The notes beneath the pieces were generated by a model. That model did not search any database. It saw nothing but the letters and a program-made list of their open reading frames with translations, and was not told the DNA's origin. From Symbiodinium kawagutii (taxonomy: Eukaryota; Sar; Dinophyceae; Suessiales; Symbiodiniaceae), in assembly GCA_009767595.1 (NCBI GenBank), contig VSDK01018650.1:135073-199072 (forward strand): a stretch of DNA of 64,000 nt. The letters are read 5' to 3'. Every line of letters begins with the position of its first letter. The first letter of the stretch is position 1. The position numbers and the translations under genes are program-made. Positions 11,437 through 25,500 of this stretch are shown here, piece after piece.

Positions 11437-13000
11437 TTGCTACTGGCGGTTTACAAAACCATTGCCCTGTAACGCTCGTAGCCTGTGATCGTTGTTGAAA
11501 GTGATCAATGAGGTCTGATCACTGGTTGGCTGCAAGCCACGATGTACTGGAGTGAGTGATTCCTGCTATCAAGCTGCTTTGATTCCCAAGTTCTATGATA
11601 GTGGCTATTCAACACTATCATGCGTTCTGCACTTTCTGTGGGCTGGCATTGAAATTCTATTGCCAATTCATGCCTTCTGACAACTTGGTGAATTGGTTGG
11701 ACCACCGGGCGTCGATCTTGACCATTGGTTAGCGTTGTCATGTTCACTGGAAACCATGTGGCTGAAAAACAATCACATCCACAGCAACCACCGCCACAGG
11801 GAGCACCCTGCACCCTCAACCTTCGAATCATCAAATCATCCAATTTTTGACATTTTAGCAATAAACCATCCATTATATAATTGAGAGTCCCTATCTTGAG
11901 AAACCACCATATACAGTATATTCTGACCACGCTCACGCCTCCGGGATAAGTTGGCTACATTCCAGGCTAGAATCATAGCTCCATGACAGATTGGCTACAT
12001 GCCCCTTACGAGTTTACCCTGATTAACGATGGGAGATCCATCTAAATCAGCCAACTGCATTTGAGGGATAATCACCTTGCATTCAGCATTCATGTAGTGA
12101 GCGTGGAAGTGGGTAGTGGTTTATTTATGTGGTAGCTTCTCAAAGCAGGGGCACCCCAAATCATCCAATTTCAGCCATTTAGAAGATTAAACATTTAAAC
12201 CAACCATTGCTGGGGGCTCCCTATTTTGAGACACACTTACAGGGAAACATGTCACTGAGCACGCCTATATGGACCTCCTATCATTGTTAGTTATTGTTGT
12301 TCACCTCCACTGACCACTACAAACCACCGTTATGTTTGCCTCCTGGACTGAAGCTCAAGGTCAGGGAACCAGCTAGTCCCCGCCACTCAAAGCCCTTCTA
12401 TACTGATCATCGTGACTAACCATCTTTGCTCCTGTTGGCTCCTGTTTGCCACAGGTCCTTGCACTTGATGTAGACATATTTCATTAACTGAGTCTGGCTA
12501 TAAAGCAACAACGGTGAGACATGCTGTTACTAACTATTGCCAACTGTTACAAGCCAACATTGCAAACCATTGCTACTGCCAACCATGTCATTTTCCATTA
12601 CTAAGCACTAGTAACCATAATTTGATCAACCATTTTATGCCAAGCACCAAATACTGCTAAGCACCTTTACTACGCACCATTAGTTGCTAACCACCATTGC
12701 TAACCACCATGACTAAGCACCATCATGAATTCACCATGACTAAGCACCATGACTTAAAACATATTTCTGTATACCCAGTACTAAGCACATCCGTCGCTTC
12801 TTCACTGCAACCGCTGTCGAGGCTCCGGTGGTTCCTCCATGATGGGAGGAGGCAGTTGCGGAGAAATCTCCGGCATCTGGCGGAGAAATGGCGCAGCGTG
12901 GATGCATACAATATACGCCGGGTTAAAGGAACGGGTCGATCCGCGAAGTCACAGCAGTTTTTTTCATAAATGATTTTTTTCTGTATGAAATCAGCCATGT
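11437..13000. other. Intergenic, MITE family C remnants
   Basis: No supported gene. Family C element pieces lie around 11812-11906 (right end TATCTTGAGAAACC) and 12134-12231. From 12530 to 12770 there are degenerate CACCATTGCTAAC-type short repeats. An open GC-rich patch at 12790-12950 has no recognisable product. Confidence 0.45.
12134..12231. mobile_element. MITE-like element, family C copy
   Basis: Left end AGCTTCTCAAAGCAGGGGCA, right end CTCCCTATTTTGAGACAC, with the shared CCAAATCATCCAATTT core seen in several family C copies. Confidence 0.55.
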
Positions 13001-13458
13001 TCTCAGAACGATGGCTCATCACGATTTGACAAGGGGGCCAAAAATGGTTGTTAGTTTAACCCCAGGTTTAGGATATGGTTTTTGGCCAGGACCACATGCC
13101 GGAGTGAACTGGCGGCTGGTAGACTCCAATGATCGCCAGTAATTGTCTACTATGGTTGGTGATGTTTTTCTTCTCCATCGCCTTCTCAGGGAGTTCAGCA
13201 AAGCTAAAGGCGAGATGGTTGGTGATTGTTGATGATTGTTTGCGTGTCTTTGTATAGGTGATGATATGTGATGGTTTTTAGCTTCTGATGAGTTGTTCAT
13301 ACTCCTTCATGATGATTCATGGTCGATTTAATAGCGGTTGATGGTAGTGGACTTGTGCTTGGTAATGTCCTAATGCTGCACAATGTCCAGCCAGCATTGG
13401 TGTATGGCAAATGGATGGGCTCATGAAGATCAAGCAGCTGATCACTTCACTGGGAGAC

Positions 13459-13616
13459 CTTGACCCAAATGGATTCAGTGGAGCATAGGAATCCAACAAT
13501 CCCTTGCCTCTCATAGCACCCCTGGCCCTCAATTCTTTTTGTCAGGGTCAGCCACCGAAACTTCTGAGAGGGAGATGACCAGCGAAATGGACATTGCTCG
13601 ATGAACCACACATTGG
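13459..13616 (-). CDS. Candidate exon, unidentified protein
   Basis: An open stretch with natural-looking composition, containing NVWFIEQCPFRW, LTLTKRIEGQGCYER and FLCSTESIWVK. It is bounded by an acceptor-like GGCCCAAG and a GT donor (GTCAAG|GTCTCC). I recognise no family. It lies downstream of the pyrophosphatase stop, so it would belong to another minus-strand gene. Confidence 0.3.
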
Positions 13617-14009
13617 CTTGGGCCAAGCTTGTCGGTTGGCTGCTGTGCCCAGCTGTCACCAAGCCTTGAAAATGAACCAACAAACCAACCTTTCGGCCAG
13701 TTCACCACAATTCAGACGCATTAACACTCACCAGTAGTCACCATTCCGTCAACCATCAGCTCTTCCATCAAGCATCATTTCTGGGCTAGGGAAGCCATTT
13801 CCAGCCAGCTCATTCACCATAGTCATTGACCAACCATCACTACCATCTGGTGAACGGCCACTCCTGGAGCCGCTACGCAGCTCCCACCCAGCCACTTCCC
13901 ACCCGGGTACCCAGGCGCCTTGGGTTCCAAAGGTCGGGACCTCAAGGCCTGGCGCCAGCGGCCACTTCTGTCAAGCCCGCGTGCGCTCAAGGTGTTTTTT
14001 TGAGGAAAA

Positions 14010-14420
14010 TTTTGGTTGTTTTTTTTGAGAATGGTTCAGAAATGATGATTTAGCACAGTGACTCTTTTACACACAGAAAGAAAGAATGGTTCAGAAATGA
14101 TGATTTATAAAATGATGGTGATGGTTGAAAAAAATGGTTGAACAAATGATGATGCATAAGTGATGGTTAACACATGGTTGATAAATTATGGTTAACACAT
14201 GATGGTTGATAAATTATGGTTGAAAAAGTCGTTCACCATTACTTAGTCAGTCATTTGGTTAAAAAATGATGATTCATGAGTGATCGTCAACACATGATGG
14301 TTGATAAATTATGGTTGATAAACGCTGGTTAATAAATGATGGCTTAAACTTGAGCACATGGTGATGCCTATTAACCATGATGGTGATTTCTAGGTGCTGA
14401 TAGATGCTGGCATCATGATT
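14010..14420. repeat. Degenerate ATGGTTGATAAAT-type repeats
   Basis: About 400 bp of short imperfect units (ATGGTTGAAAAA, GATGGTTGATAAATT, GGTTAACACATG). Unit length and spacing vary, so this is a degenerate simple-repeat field. Similar fields occur at 3820-4130 and 23200-23380. Confidence 0.6.
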
Positions 14421-14979
14421 CATGGTGAATAATTGGTACTACTGCAGCTGTCCCCTCCCAAAGGCACTCGTTCCGAAGAGGTACCAAGGCTGGTGCCAAG
14501 GCTGGTGCCAAGGCCACTTAATGGTAAAAGTCTAGAGTTGACAAGTAATCTTCCACGCGCTCGCAGCGGGTACACATGCGAACTTCCGCCGGAAGTTAGG
14601 TGGAGCCGAATGATGGCTGGACTCAAACAGCACTCCTAGTGGTTGATATGGTGCACGATTATATTAGTGAGGGGCAATTCATGGTTGATGAATGATGATG
14701 AACACTGCTCCAGCATCCTAGAAGTTATTATACGATGTGGATGGTAACAAGAATGAATTTGGCCAGACTCGTTCACCCCGGACTTTCGGAACTCCTCAAC
14801 GACAATTACACATCAACAACCAAATATCACGTAAGCATGCTTGGGGGTTGTTACCGGTGGTCTATTCCTGCTTGGGTTTTGGGGGCACGCTGCAACCCTG
14901 GAGCGTTCACCCCCCGCAGCCAGCAACGAACTTCGCGGCATTTTTCTTCACCACGGAAGTGGTGCTGGATCGCACTGTC

Positions 14980-15042
14980 TCAGTTTGCCACGAAGAGGGG
15001 TGAGCAAACCAAAGTGATGGTGGAGAGCAGCTTGATCAGGAC
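14980..15042 (-). CDS. VP2: VP2 last exon, C-terminus and stop
   Basis: 63 nt encoding [20 protein letters not shown] and a TGA stop at 14980-14982. Matches the type II C-terminus (VLIKxLATITLVxxPxF). Acceptor CTATGAG|GTC in phase 0. Confidence 0.9.
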   Translation of the reverse strand, partial: VLIKLLSTITLVCSPLFVAN

Positions 15043-18000
15043 CTCATAGGGCAGGTTCGTAATGTGGCCATGGCTCATGAAGTCAGCCTCTGAAGGTCAC
15101 TGGGATAACTGGTGGTTAATAGTGGTGAATAATGCTTAAGTAATGGATTGATAGATTAAGTATTTGATGGTTAAGGCCACTTGCCCATTTACAGTGCATC
15201 AAGTTGATGTTTTTGTGATTTTGTGGCCGGTATTTGCAACAAGGTAAGGCACACAAAAAGGGGTGTGCCTGGACTCTCCGTACTGATCTAGGTATGGCTT
15301 CGCAGTGGGCAACCACATAGCCTGCAAGTAAGGACAGGTTCCCTGTAGACAGGTATCTGCTCGTAACTGCTTGCAATATGATCAAAAAGGGACTGCGTGT
15401 TGGATATCTGTTGCTTGACAAGTTTGGGTGCTCTAAACCTGAGACAGGCTTGACACCGCAAAAGCCGTGGAGAACCACCACAAACAGTTATATAACAAAA
15501 ATTACGAAAACACAACAGCCTGCAGCTTGCATTGCTGGATTCTCTTGAGGGATTGTAGCAGTCGAATTCGCGGATCCTGCCTGGAATGTGAAGATTCCTA
15601 GCTAATGATAAAAGCGAACAGCATCCACCAGCCACAAAAACCAGGACTCAATGCAGAAGTGGATGCAGCGTGTGACAAGGTGCGTGTAAGGATGGCCCCG
15701 CTGTGTCTTTGCTCCTTGGCTGCTCTCTGCGACCCACAAAGCTGGGGGAACCATGGCCAGCACCAGGTGAGCATAAACAGCGTTTCACCGTTGAAAGAGT
15801 CATGAGTCATGGTTGTATGCAAGCATCAATCAAGTCCAGGGGCACTTCCCCTTTCAACATGAACTTTGCACATGACATGTAAACCTTTCTAGGAACTGGT
15901 CCATGGTTTTGTGCAGTGGGATGAGCTCCCAGAAAGGGCTCTACCTTGTGCGACTTCGGGGACGCCATCATTTTAAGAGGGGATACCCCAAGGTGTTGAC
16001 ATGGAAGTCCATTATTTGCCTTTGAACGATTCTGCAAGTTTCCAGTCAATCTGAGCGTGGAAGATATGCATTTTCTTGGCTTTCCCCCAATATGGAGTCG
16101 ACGACTTTGAAGATTCAGTCCCTTCCACCAATTCACAAACCTGGGCACCTCCCAAGTTGCACAGATTCTCTACTGTGCAGCGTTTTCAAATCATTGACAA
16201 AACAAGCAAGGGATTGAAAAGGTCCTCACGGTGAAGTTTGATCAAGATTCAGTGACAAAACCAACTACAAGGTGGACCCCCAGCTGTTCTAAGTTGGCTC
16301 ATACGCCATCTAACTACTATATAGTTTTATCTCCCATGATTGTAGAATCATGGGTTCATCAGGATGAGCAGCACGTGGATCCTCAAGATTCTAGGTTAGA
16401 AACCTGTCTGGCAAACCTTGTGCCGAATGAGGAAAGGTGACACTTCATGCCACCAACATCTGCTTCACCAGTGTGACGCAGCGTGCTGATGATGGGATGA
16501 ACCATAAATATGATAAATATGCGAGATGCGCCTGCTGCTAATGCTTCGCTATGACATTCATTGCAATTTCGTTTGGGCAAATCCTTCACATTCCTGCNNN
16601 NNNNNNNNNNNNNNNNNNNNNNNNNNNNNNNNNNNNNNNNNNTTCCTGCTTGCTGTGCCCCTAAGCCGAGCGTATTCGGATTCTTGGTATACCTCCTTGA
16701 TACACTGCGACACTTCTCCAAAGCAGTTTTTGAACAGAAGTGTTACCCTCAGTTGTAAGTCATTTATATACTTCGTATGCGCCATCTAACTAGTGCTACA
16801 TCTGCCATTTGCCTGGTAGTTACCCTAGTTATCAGCTATAGTCAGCCAAGTTCACTACAGTTGACTATAGTTCTGTCTACCCTATAGTCAATTACATATC
16901 TAGCTCATAGTTCACCAATGTTCACCATACTTCCCACCTTAGTTTCTGCGCGTGCCTACCTGGGGCCCACGGCTCGGTCTCCCCCCCCCAGGACGCCAAA
17001 AATCGGATCTCCCACTGTGTCGCCTGTGACAGCTGCCTTGTGGGCAGCACTGCCCTTGCCGCCATGGACGCCTAGGGTCTCCCATGGTCGCTTCAGTGGT
17101 TGGTCAACTAGACCTGAAAAGGTGGATGATGGGTTGATGTTTCAGCTGCAGTCGCATTGGATGCATATGATGCATACTTAAATAGATTTGTTTTTTTCCA
17201 TCGCCATCCCGAAGGTTCAGCAAAGGATAGACTATATAGATGTATTTTTGTGTGATTATGTCGTGCACCTGTAGTCATGTATAGTCTTTTTCAAGTAGCA
17301 GCTGTTGTTGTAATGATTTTTTGTTGGTGGTTGCTACTTTTCCGGTGCTTGATCATGTTGCCTTTGGTCTTGATGTTGATGATTAACCACCGATGGCAAT
17401 CCTTGGCAAAACTCGAGATGCCGGGGATGCTAGACACGAGTGCCTTGACGTGGGCATTTACTTGGTCACCTCGCTTCTTTCTTGGAGGAAGGTGCATTCA
17501 ACAATTGGAATTGAGCTCAGAACATAGGCAATGTAAATCTTATCTGAGGTTTGAATGACCCAAGTCTTTGTTGGCTACCGCCCCCCCACAGTTGACTACA
17601 TGATTCAACATGAATAGCCATGCAAACTCCAATGGTTTCCCTCCAAACCCGCCCTTTTGGAAGAAAACCTCTTCTGGTTTCACAGAGTCCCCAGCGCCTT
17701 CGGCAAATCTTGGGTGAGTTGGACATCTTCTTGATAGGCATGGGGGATTTAACCTATGCTTTGTCATAGTTCAAAGTTGTTCGCAATAACCTGGAATGAA
17801 TATACAATCAATTTTACTATGGATATGGTTGATGAGGCGGGCATTGGTGTTGTCGAACAAATCATTGCAACAGCAAAATGGCTCCTTGCCAGTGCACAAG
17901 GAATCACGGTTTACAATGAAGTTGTACATATCATATATCATGTGCATTCAGTGCTCAGTCAATGGATGTAGGTTCCAGAAATCCCCAATCATGAATCTTC

Positions 18001-19536
18001 GAAAATGCTCATCAATGTCATTGTCAATGACATCTCATCCCTGCGACGCGACCGCTGCAAACACATCCCTGCACCTTGTTCGATGTATTTCTTGGCGTTG
18101 TCCCACGCGCCGCCCGCTGTGTTGAGAAAGATCGCGAACCTGGATCGGAGGCATGGATACAGTCCCATCAGTCTCATCAGTAGCAACCTGTAGAAGCATC
18201 ATCAGATAGTATGCGAAAGATCTAGCAACCATACCATTAGCGGTTTTACAATCATTCTGTCAAACAAGTAGTTCAGGTACATCAAATCATTGTAAGATCC
18301 CATTTCGTGTATTGTATATAAATATACAATAAATTAATATGTATATATATATATATATTTTTTTTTGGTGCATTATATTTGTATATCAAACTCATGAGTT
18401 CTTTGCTTCAAAAGGCGGTGAACATGGGTGGTTGCCATGATTCAGACAACATATGCCCATCATCAGCAGGTCATGATTGGAGGGATCTCCCAGTGCGAGG
18501 AGAGGGGAAGCAGGGCTGCGCAGAGTGGTGTCCCCAAGACAGCTAAGGTGTTGAAAAATATAAAAAAAAGGTATTGAATGCCAGCTAAAGTATGTCTTGA
18601 CGTTATGGGTGGTTTGTTAGCTCCTATTCAGCGTTAGCTCAGCAGCTACAAGTTTAAGCTATGTAACTGCAGGGGGCCGTGCAAGCATGATGGACAAAAT
18701 CACTGGCGGCACCAGTTGACAAATGATTGAAATAACCAATGCGTTCGTGCACACCATTTGTCAATGATAAAGGTATTGAACATTATGACTGAAATTAAAA
18801 GAGGAAAGATTAAAAGGTCAATAATTACACTACATACTTCGCTGAGATAGTCATACCTTTTTAACAGCCTAAATGGTCATGTCCGGCAATTGTTTGATGC
18901 AATGAAAGGATCATGGTCATTTCATAGGAACCAAATATAATAACCAAATGATGGATGATCAGCTGCAAACGCCGAGCCACAGGACACCCGAAGATGTGGC
19001 AAACATCAAAAAGCTGGCAATCGCTTTGGCCCCAATCAACTTGTCATTGCTACCTGAGCAACGGGGACGTGCCGCAAGGCGCAAAATACAAGGCAATGAA
19101 CCAGCACAATATCACGTTTGTCTTTTTTTCTCTAGGCGTCCAGCTTGGACAATGCCCTAATAGTCTGATCATCCAGCAGGATGACCCCCTGTCCCAAGTT
19201 TAACCAGCTTCAGGCTTAAGAAGCTGATCAAGGGGTTTGGAAACAGCTGTTCTGCAAAGCACAAGGGACCGGGCCCCGAATGTTTGTCGCATGGTTACTG
19301 ATTCATGCTTTTTAGGGGGACCTGTCGGTGAATCATTCTAAGCCCACTAGTGTGCTGGGTTGCACCCAAAATGAAAAACTTCACGAACGCAAGTGCTTCA
19401 CAAACAAGGACGGAATCAAATTTGTATGCCAGCCACCTGGAATAATAAAACGCCGTGAGTCACCAACACCTCCCGAACCACCACACAACCACAAATCAAC
19501 CACCCTACCTCACCAAAAGCAACCGCAACCACAACC

Positions 19537-19588
<52 letters not shown>

Positions 19589-22500
19589 GCAACAAGCAAC
19601 AAGCAACAAGCAACAAGCGACAAGCGACAAGCGACAAGCGACGAGCAACAAATAGCGAGCCACAAACAACAAGCAGCAATGCAGCAAGCAGCAAACAACA
19701 AGCAGAAAGCAGCAAACAACAAGCAGCAAGCAGCAAACAACAAACACAATCCACAACAAACATCAAACAAAAATAGGAATAAAACAAGCGCAGCAGCCGA
19801 AGCAACACACTTCCACAGGCCAAAGCCCTTTCGCTCTTCGACATGTGGCTCGAGGTGAGCCGAAAGAAGAAGCCCACACAGAGGGGCACCGTGGTCGCCA
19901 CAATGCCTGCAGTAGCGGTACTTCCATTGCTGGGAAATTGTGTGACTCTTGACCTTGAGAAAGCAATCACATTTGGGAATCCATCTTTACCACGACACAT
20001 TCTTGCAATTAGCAATCGAAGTATATATGGGTAAGTCTCAAAATGACTGCCAATATACTGCTATCCCGCTATCCCTCCCGGTGGTGACTTTCACAAAGAG
20101 CACATCGGTGCACAAATGGCAACAACAAAGCAACAAATCAACATCCACAAAATGGCGAACCAAAGTCAAGTGAACATCTACCCTTTGGTGAACGGGCACT
20201 CCTGGTGGCTCCTTAGCTCCCCCTTTGAAGGGCCAGAACGGGATACCCCTGGCTCCAGCTGCAGCTCCCAACCACCAGCCCACCAGCGCCATGCCTGGGG
20301 CCACCATCTCCCGCAAAGCTGCTTGGGTCACGATGGACACACACGAGGCCTCACAGATACCCCCGGCATCAGCGAAGGAAGCGCGGCTGTCCCCGTCACA
20401 AGTTGGCATCTATGGTGACAGTAGTGGCCCACTCCTGGTCACAAACAGCAGTTTTATTGTTGTTTCAGTTTTATTGTAAATGATTTATTGTGTTTATTTA
20501 TTGCGGTTGGTTATTGGTAGTCATGTAGAAATGCTTGAATCAAATCTTTTTTGCTGGCTACAGTTGATAGTGGAGATTGGCGAGCCTTGGACACAGTTCG
20601 ATTGTATTGATTTGTGATCAATATCGTTTATGACAACGAATGTCATTTACGGCATCATGCTAATGATGGTTGATAGTGCTAAGAGTCATAAGCAATACCA
20701 ATTCCAAATCGTTAATGCTGATGGGTAATGCCCGAGCTTTCCACACAGGGATATGCCCAAGCGCTCAAAAGAAAATAATGTCCTGGAAAGCATCAGCCGA
20801 ATTTGATGGTTTAAACCCCAAACCTCATCATCATACCGGCAATGGACAAGAAAAGAACGCCAAACCCCGCTAAATGCCTAGGCCATGACACATCCACCAT
20901 GACGAGCCTTCGGGAAAATTAGATCCTATGAAACCTATATCTTGTCTTTCTAGCCGCCATGCTTGACCCGTTTCTCAGAATGGCTACCCCTAAAGCGGAG
21001 CCTGTGAAACACCTCGCAATGGGTCAAAACCCTGTACGCCAGGTTCCCCTATCATTAACCATTATTTTCCCTGTTCTTGTTGGTGATTATCCCATACTAT
21101 TGGTTCCATGACCACCTGTTGCCCCATGGAATCCCAGGGGCATAATCCGGCTTCTGTGAGCCGTCCATGATGCCAGGACGCTCGCGGAACCTGAGCATCG
21201 CAATGGTTGTAATCTGAAGGCGTCAGTAGTTCAACAAGGAACCAGTGAAGTTGCTTCACTGCTGTTTAAGGCTCGTGGATGAACATGTCTCTACTAGTAT
21301 TGATGGTCAGTGGTGGTATAGTGAAGTGGTGGCTGGTGGTTCATCATTCTCATGTACCAGTCTGTGCTAGGCTAGTTCGGTTCGGCAAGTTCCAGCCCCT
21401 GGCAACTTCAGCCAAACATGGGGAATGCGATCACCCCGAAATGTTATATAGTACCAAAAAAACATATTTCAAAGAACTCGCAAAACAAAACTCTGACAAC
21501 ATCGCGTTGATGAGCCTCATCACCATTCTTGTGTTGGTAAGCCTGTCGCTCATTTGTTTCATCAGTCGAAATCACATGACATCGTCATCCACGAGTTGGA
21601 TGATCATCCGTCTTCGAAGCCTGGAAGTTGATCCACCGCCCCGTCTTCGACGGTCAGAAAATGCACTGTCCAAGGGGTTCTTCGATGTGTCTGCATCTGT
21701 TGATTACTGTTTGTGGGGTGGCATCGGATCACTGCTTGTTGCTTCGGTACAATTCAAGTGGTTGATAGCTGGAACAGGCATGAACCTCACCCATTTGTTG
21801 AGCCTTTGGACCTTTGGAGTCTTGGTTCTTCCCTTTCCAGTATGACTGAACCGATTCTTTAATGTAAATTCACTGGATGTGTCCATGGCTGTTCCCTGGG
21901 CTGCACGCTCCAAAGCACGGAGGGAGTCCCTTGGCTGTTCCCCCCAGCTTGGAATTACCGGCTCCTTTCACAAAAATCAGGCAACCCCCCCTGGCCTTGT
22001 GGATGATTTGTGGTTGAAAATCATTCCTACTAACAATCCCAGCAAACCACCTGCTGTTGAGTGGGCGCTGGTCAACAGCAATACTCTCATGGCTATGAGT
22101 CAAAACCCTTAGTCCCCCTGGTTCCCCCATCATTCACCAGGCTGTTTTCCCTATGATTTCTGGTTATTATCTCCCATTATTGGTTGGTTGATATTGACCC
22201 ATGGCCTCATCAGCGCAAACACTTGCCATCAGCACCAACCATCAAGGCCAAAAAGGTGCCCTGACGTGCCTGCGCGCGTGACAAGCCAAGCGGCTGTGTC
22301 CGGACATTGTTCACCACCTCTTGGGCAGCTGAACCTGACGGTGAGTCTTCACTACATCGCTGAGGTAGGCTTTTCAATGGTTAAAACAAGGTGAACAGTG
22401 AAAGCCAAACATCAACCCAAACAAAATACGATCAAATAGAGTATACAACCGATTAAATGCTGGAAACCGATCGATCAAGCATGAAACAAACATTGAAGAG

Positions 22501-25500
22501 ATTGATGCAACCGTTAATGATCAACGATAGAGTTTACCCATCAACCAGGATCAACATGGATGAACCAAAAAGACCGGCGGCTCATCATTTGAGTTGAGAC
22601 AGTGCTGGAAAACACCGGGATCACTTCCTACATTCTGTGAACTTTGAACGGGCCTCAGTGGCGGCGACATGTCACACAATCAAAATAAGGACTCTACAAC
22701 AAAAACAGCACTGCCAGACCCCTGGCACACCTGTGACTCGATCAAAAACGTGCAGCCGGCGCAACTCCCCAGCTGGATTCAGCATTCTCAAGCTACGGTG
22801 AACGGTAGCACTCCTGGGGGCCGCTCCTGGCCTCGCTCCCTTCCAACCACCCGCCAAATGATCTATTAACCTTATTAAACATCATTAACTACCGTTCATT
22901 ATTATCAGCCACTATGTCAACTAGTGATTAAATGGTGATTATCAATGTTCATTATTAAGAATAGCTGAGCATCATTAACTACCGTTCATTGTTGTCAACC
23001 ACTATATTAATATTAACCACTATATTATTCATCATCATCTAACCATATGGCTCGAAACCACCCCCCCGTGATCTCCAAGACCCCGCGCCCACAGCAGTCA
23101 TGCACTGCCCGCTGAAGTAGAAGACCAGGGTGGCACCGGCAATGCCGCCCAGGAAGACTTCCGGCACGGAGATGTCCACGCTATCCACCTTCCTGAAATG
23201 CAGGGGGATGATAGTTGGGATGATGGTTCACTGATGATGGTTGCAGAAATATAGAAACTATGGTGGTTGTTGATCATTGATGATGATTGATGATGATTGG
23301 TGATGATTGATGCTGATTGATATTGATAATGACTGATATTGATGATGATTGATGATGATCAATCGATGATTTTGAATAACCAACAGCAGTAATTAGAGGG
23401 ATGAATCAAACAAATCATGGTTGATAAATGCGAACAATGCCCAAGTAATGATGACAAGGAGAGCCAACGTTGCCAAAAAAACAGGAATAATTGAAAAGGT
23501 GCCTAAGGTACCTACGGATACGCATTGCAAAGTGTGCGGCGAGCTTTGTGACATGCCATTCACCCTTGAAAGTGCTCCCATGGACTGTCCTTCCAGCGTG
23601 ATTTCCGGTGATGACTACAAACATACATTCACATACACGCAGACATACACCTTCCAAAAACCGTGCTGTAAACCCGACGTTTTGTCCGGGCAAATGCTAT
23701 AGAAATATTGGGTTGGGACAGGGACCGGTCAAATACAATGCACAGGGTTGGATGATGGTGTATTTGGCTAAACGGTTTTGGAGCAAAAAACCAGGTTTTA
23801 ACGTCTATATATATATATATATATATCATGGCTTGAATGCGGCTGGGGTATGGGTTCAATCTCAACCATCGGAAACACATAAATACATGACACTTCATAC
23901 ATGCATATACCAAGACATGTGCGTGCACCACATACGGGCTGTCAATATGCAAGCAAATGAACCCTGACCTCTTCAACCCTTCACCCGGATCATTCGGCCC
24001 TTCGCGCCAAATTGCTGCCCAGCCAATTCGGAAACTTCATCCAGAAAGGCGGAAAACAGCAGGAAACACGCGAGACTGGCCGAGCCCACTGAGAAGCCTT
24101 TGGTGATGGCCTGCGGAGTCGCGACTCGTGGCTCAGATCAGTGTCCCAAAGAAATTTACCAATCCCTACCCTTCCAGTTAACATTATAGTAGGTAACCAA
24201 CCCCAAATAACAATGCTAGAAACCAGCTGGTTACCCACTACAGAGGTAACTGGAAGGGTAGGGAATGGTAAAGGATACCAACGGCGGGCTGTTTGGATGA
24301 GCTTCACCCGAGATGGAAAAAGACACAAACACAGACCCAGTGATTCCCAGTGTTTCATTTAACTGAGGGGGCCACCATTTTAGTTGTCCTTGTTTGAGGC
24401 AGGGATCAACCCCCTTCCTATTAGTCGCTGAATGCTGATGGGATTCAGGGTCGAAACCTGGAAAAATTGTCAAAAAAATGCGCCTTCACTCCTCTCTCTC
24501 AATATTTTCCATGGCCGAATCACTCTGGCACAGCGGGAGGAACATGTATTCGTTGGTTCGGATACGAGCCTGTATCCCTGTTGGAGGGAAATGCAGGGTT
24601 TTTGCAGATTTCAAGATGTAATGAATGATGTAGCAAACCATGTCGAGGATTACTTCAAGGATGAAGTGGTTCCAGTTGACCCTGAGAGGATTCAGAGGTT
24701 ACGAAAAAATCATTTAAAGATCACCACTTACAGATTGACGCAGTATGGACTCACACACACTTTTTTTCATGGTTAGGGCAAAGTAAATTTGTTTAGCAGA
24801 CTTGGTTTATTCAAGTGCAAACTTAGTATGGCAAACTTGCCTCATGTTACGTTGCCAACTTTTCCAATGCGAAACAATTGACCACGCCCGCGTCCGAAAG
24901 CATACTCGCATCTCTAAGCTAAGATAATCCTTACCATTTGACCTTTTGCATGATATGAGTCCATCACCAAATCTAAATTTCTTGTACAGTCCTCAGTTGC
25001 AAACAATTGTTGTTTTCAGTGGTTCATTATACCTTGATATGCACTGCATGTTTTTGCAAGAACATGTAAACACAAACACATTCTACAACAATTGTTTGCT
25101 TCATACCACTTCAACATAAGGCCACATCAGTCATCGTATGTCGCATAGTTGATCTTTCCTTTCAATATTTAACACACAAACCTCTGCAGTCTACACTACT
25201 TGTGCCTTAAACAAGGCTGCGCAACATACAACTAATATATACTGTATACTGAGTTAAACGGGAACGGTTCAGAACGGTTCCTGGGCATTGTGGCAGCAGT
25301 TTCCCAGAACGGTTCTGAACGGTTCCGGAGAACAACCGTGCCTGGAACTATTTCGAACGGTTCAGAACGGTTCATGAACTATTTGAGGTGGAGGTACGAA
25401 TTGCCAGGAACGGTTCTGAACGGTTCCGGGCATCCATATGAATCAGCAGCTTCTTAGTTAAGCATACATATTTTGAATCAAGGGATATCAAAATACTTGA

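Noticed and set aside
14010..14420. Possible CRISPR-like or regularly spaced repeat array
   Set aside because: Unit length and spacing vary, there are no distinct spacers, and the organism is a eukaryote. It is degenerate simple repeat.
19328..20015. Long frames on both strands (176 and 199 codons), Gln/Asn-rich or Leu/Val/Cys-rich
   Set aside because: They are translations of the (CAA)n and CAACAAG repeats within a VP2 intron. Only the part at 19814-19906 on the minus strand is coding (VP2 exon 24), and that in a frame chosen by phase and homology.
21062..21259. Minus-strand frame [14 protein letters not shown] over VP2 exon 22
   Set aside because: Wrong frame. The conserved [10 protein letters not shown] is in another frame of the same segment.
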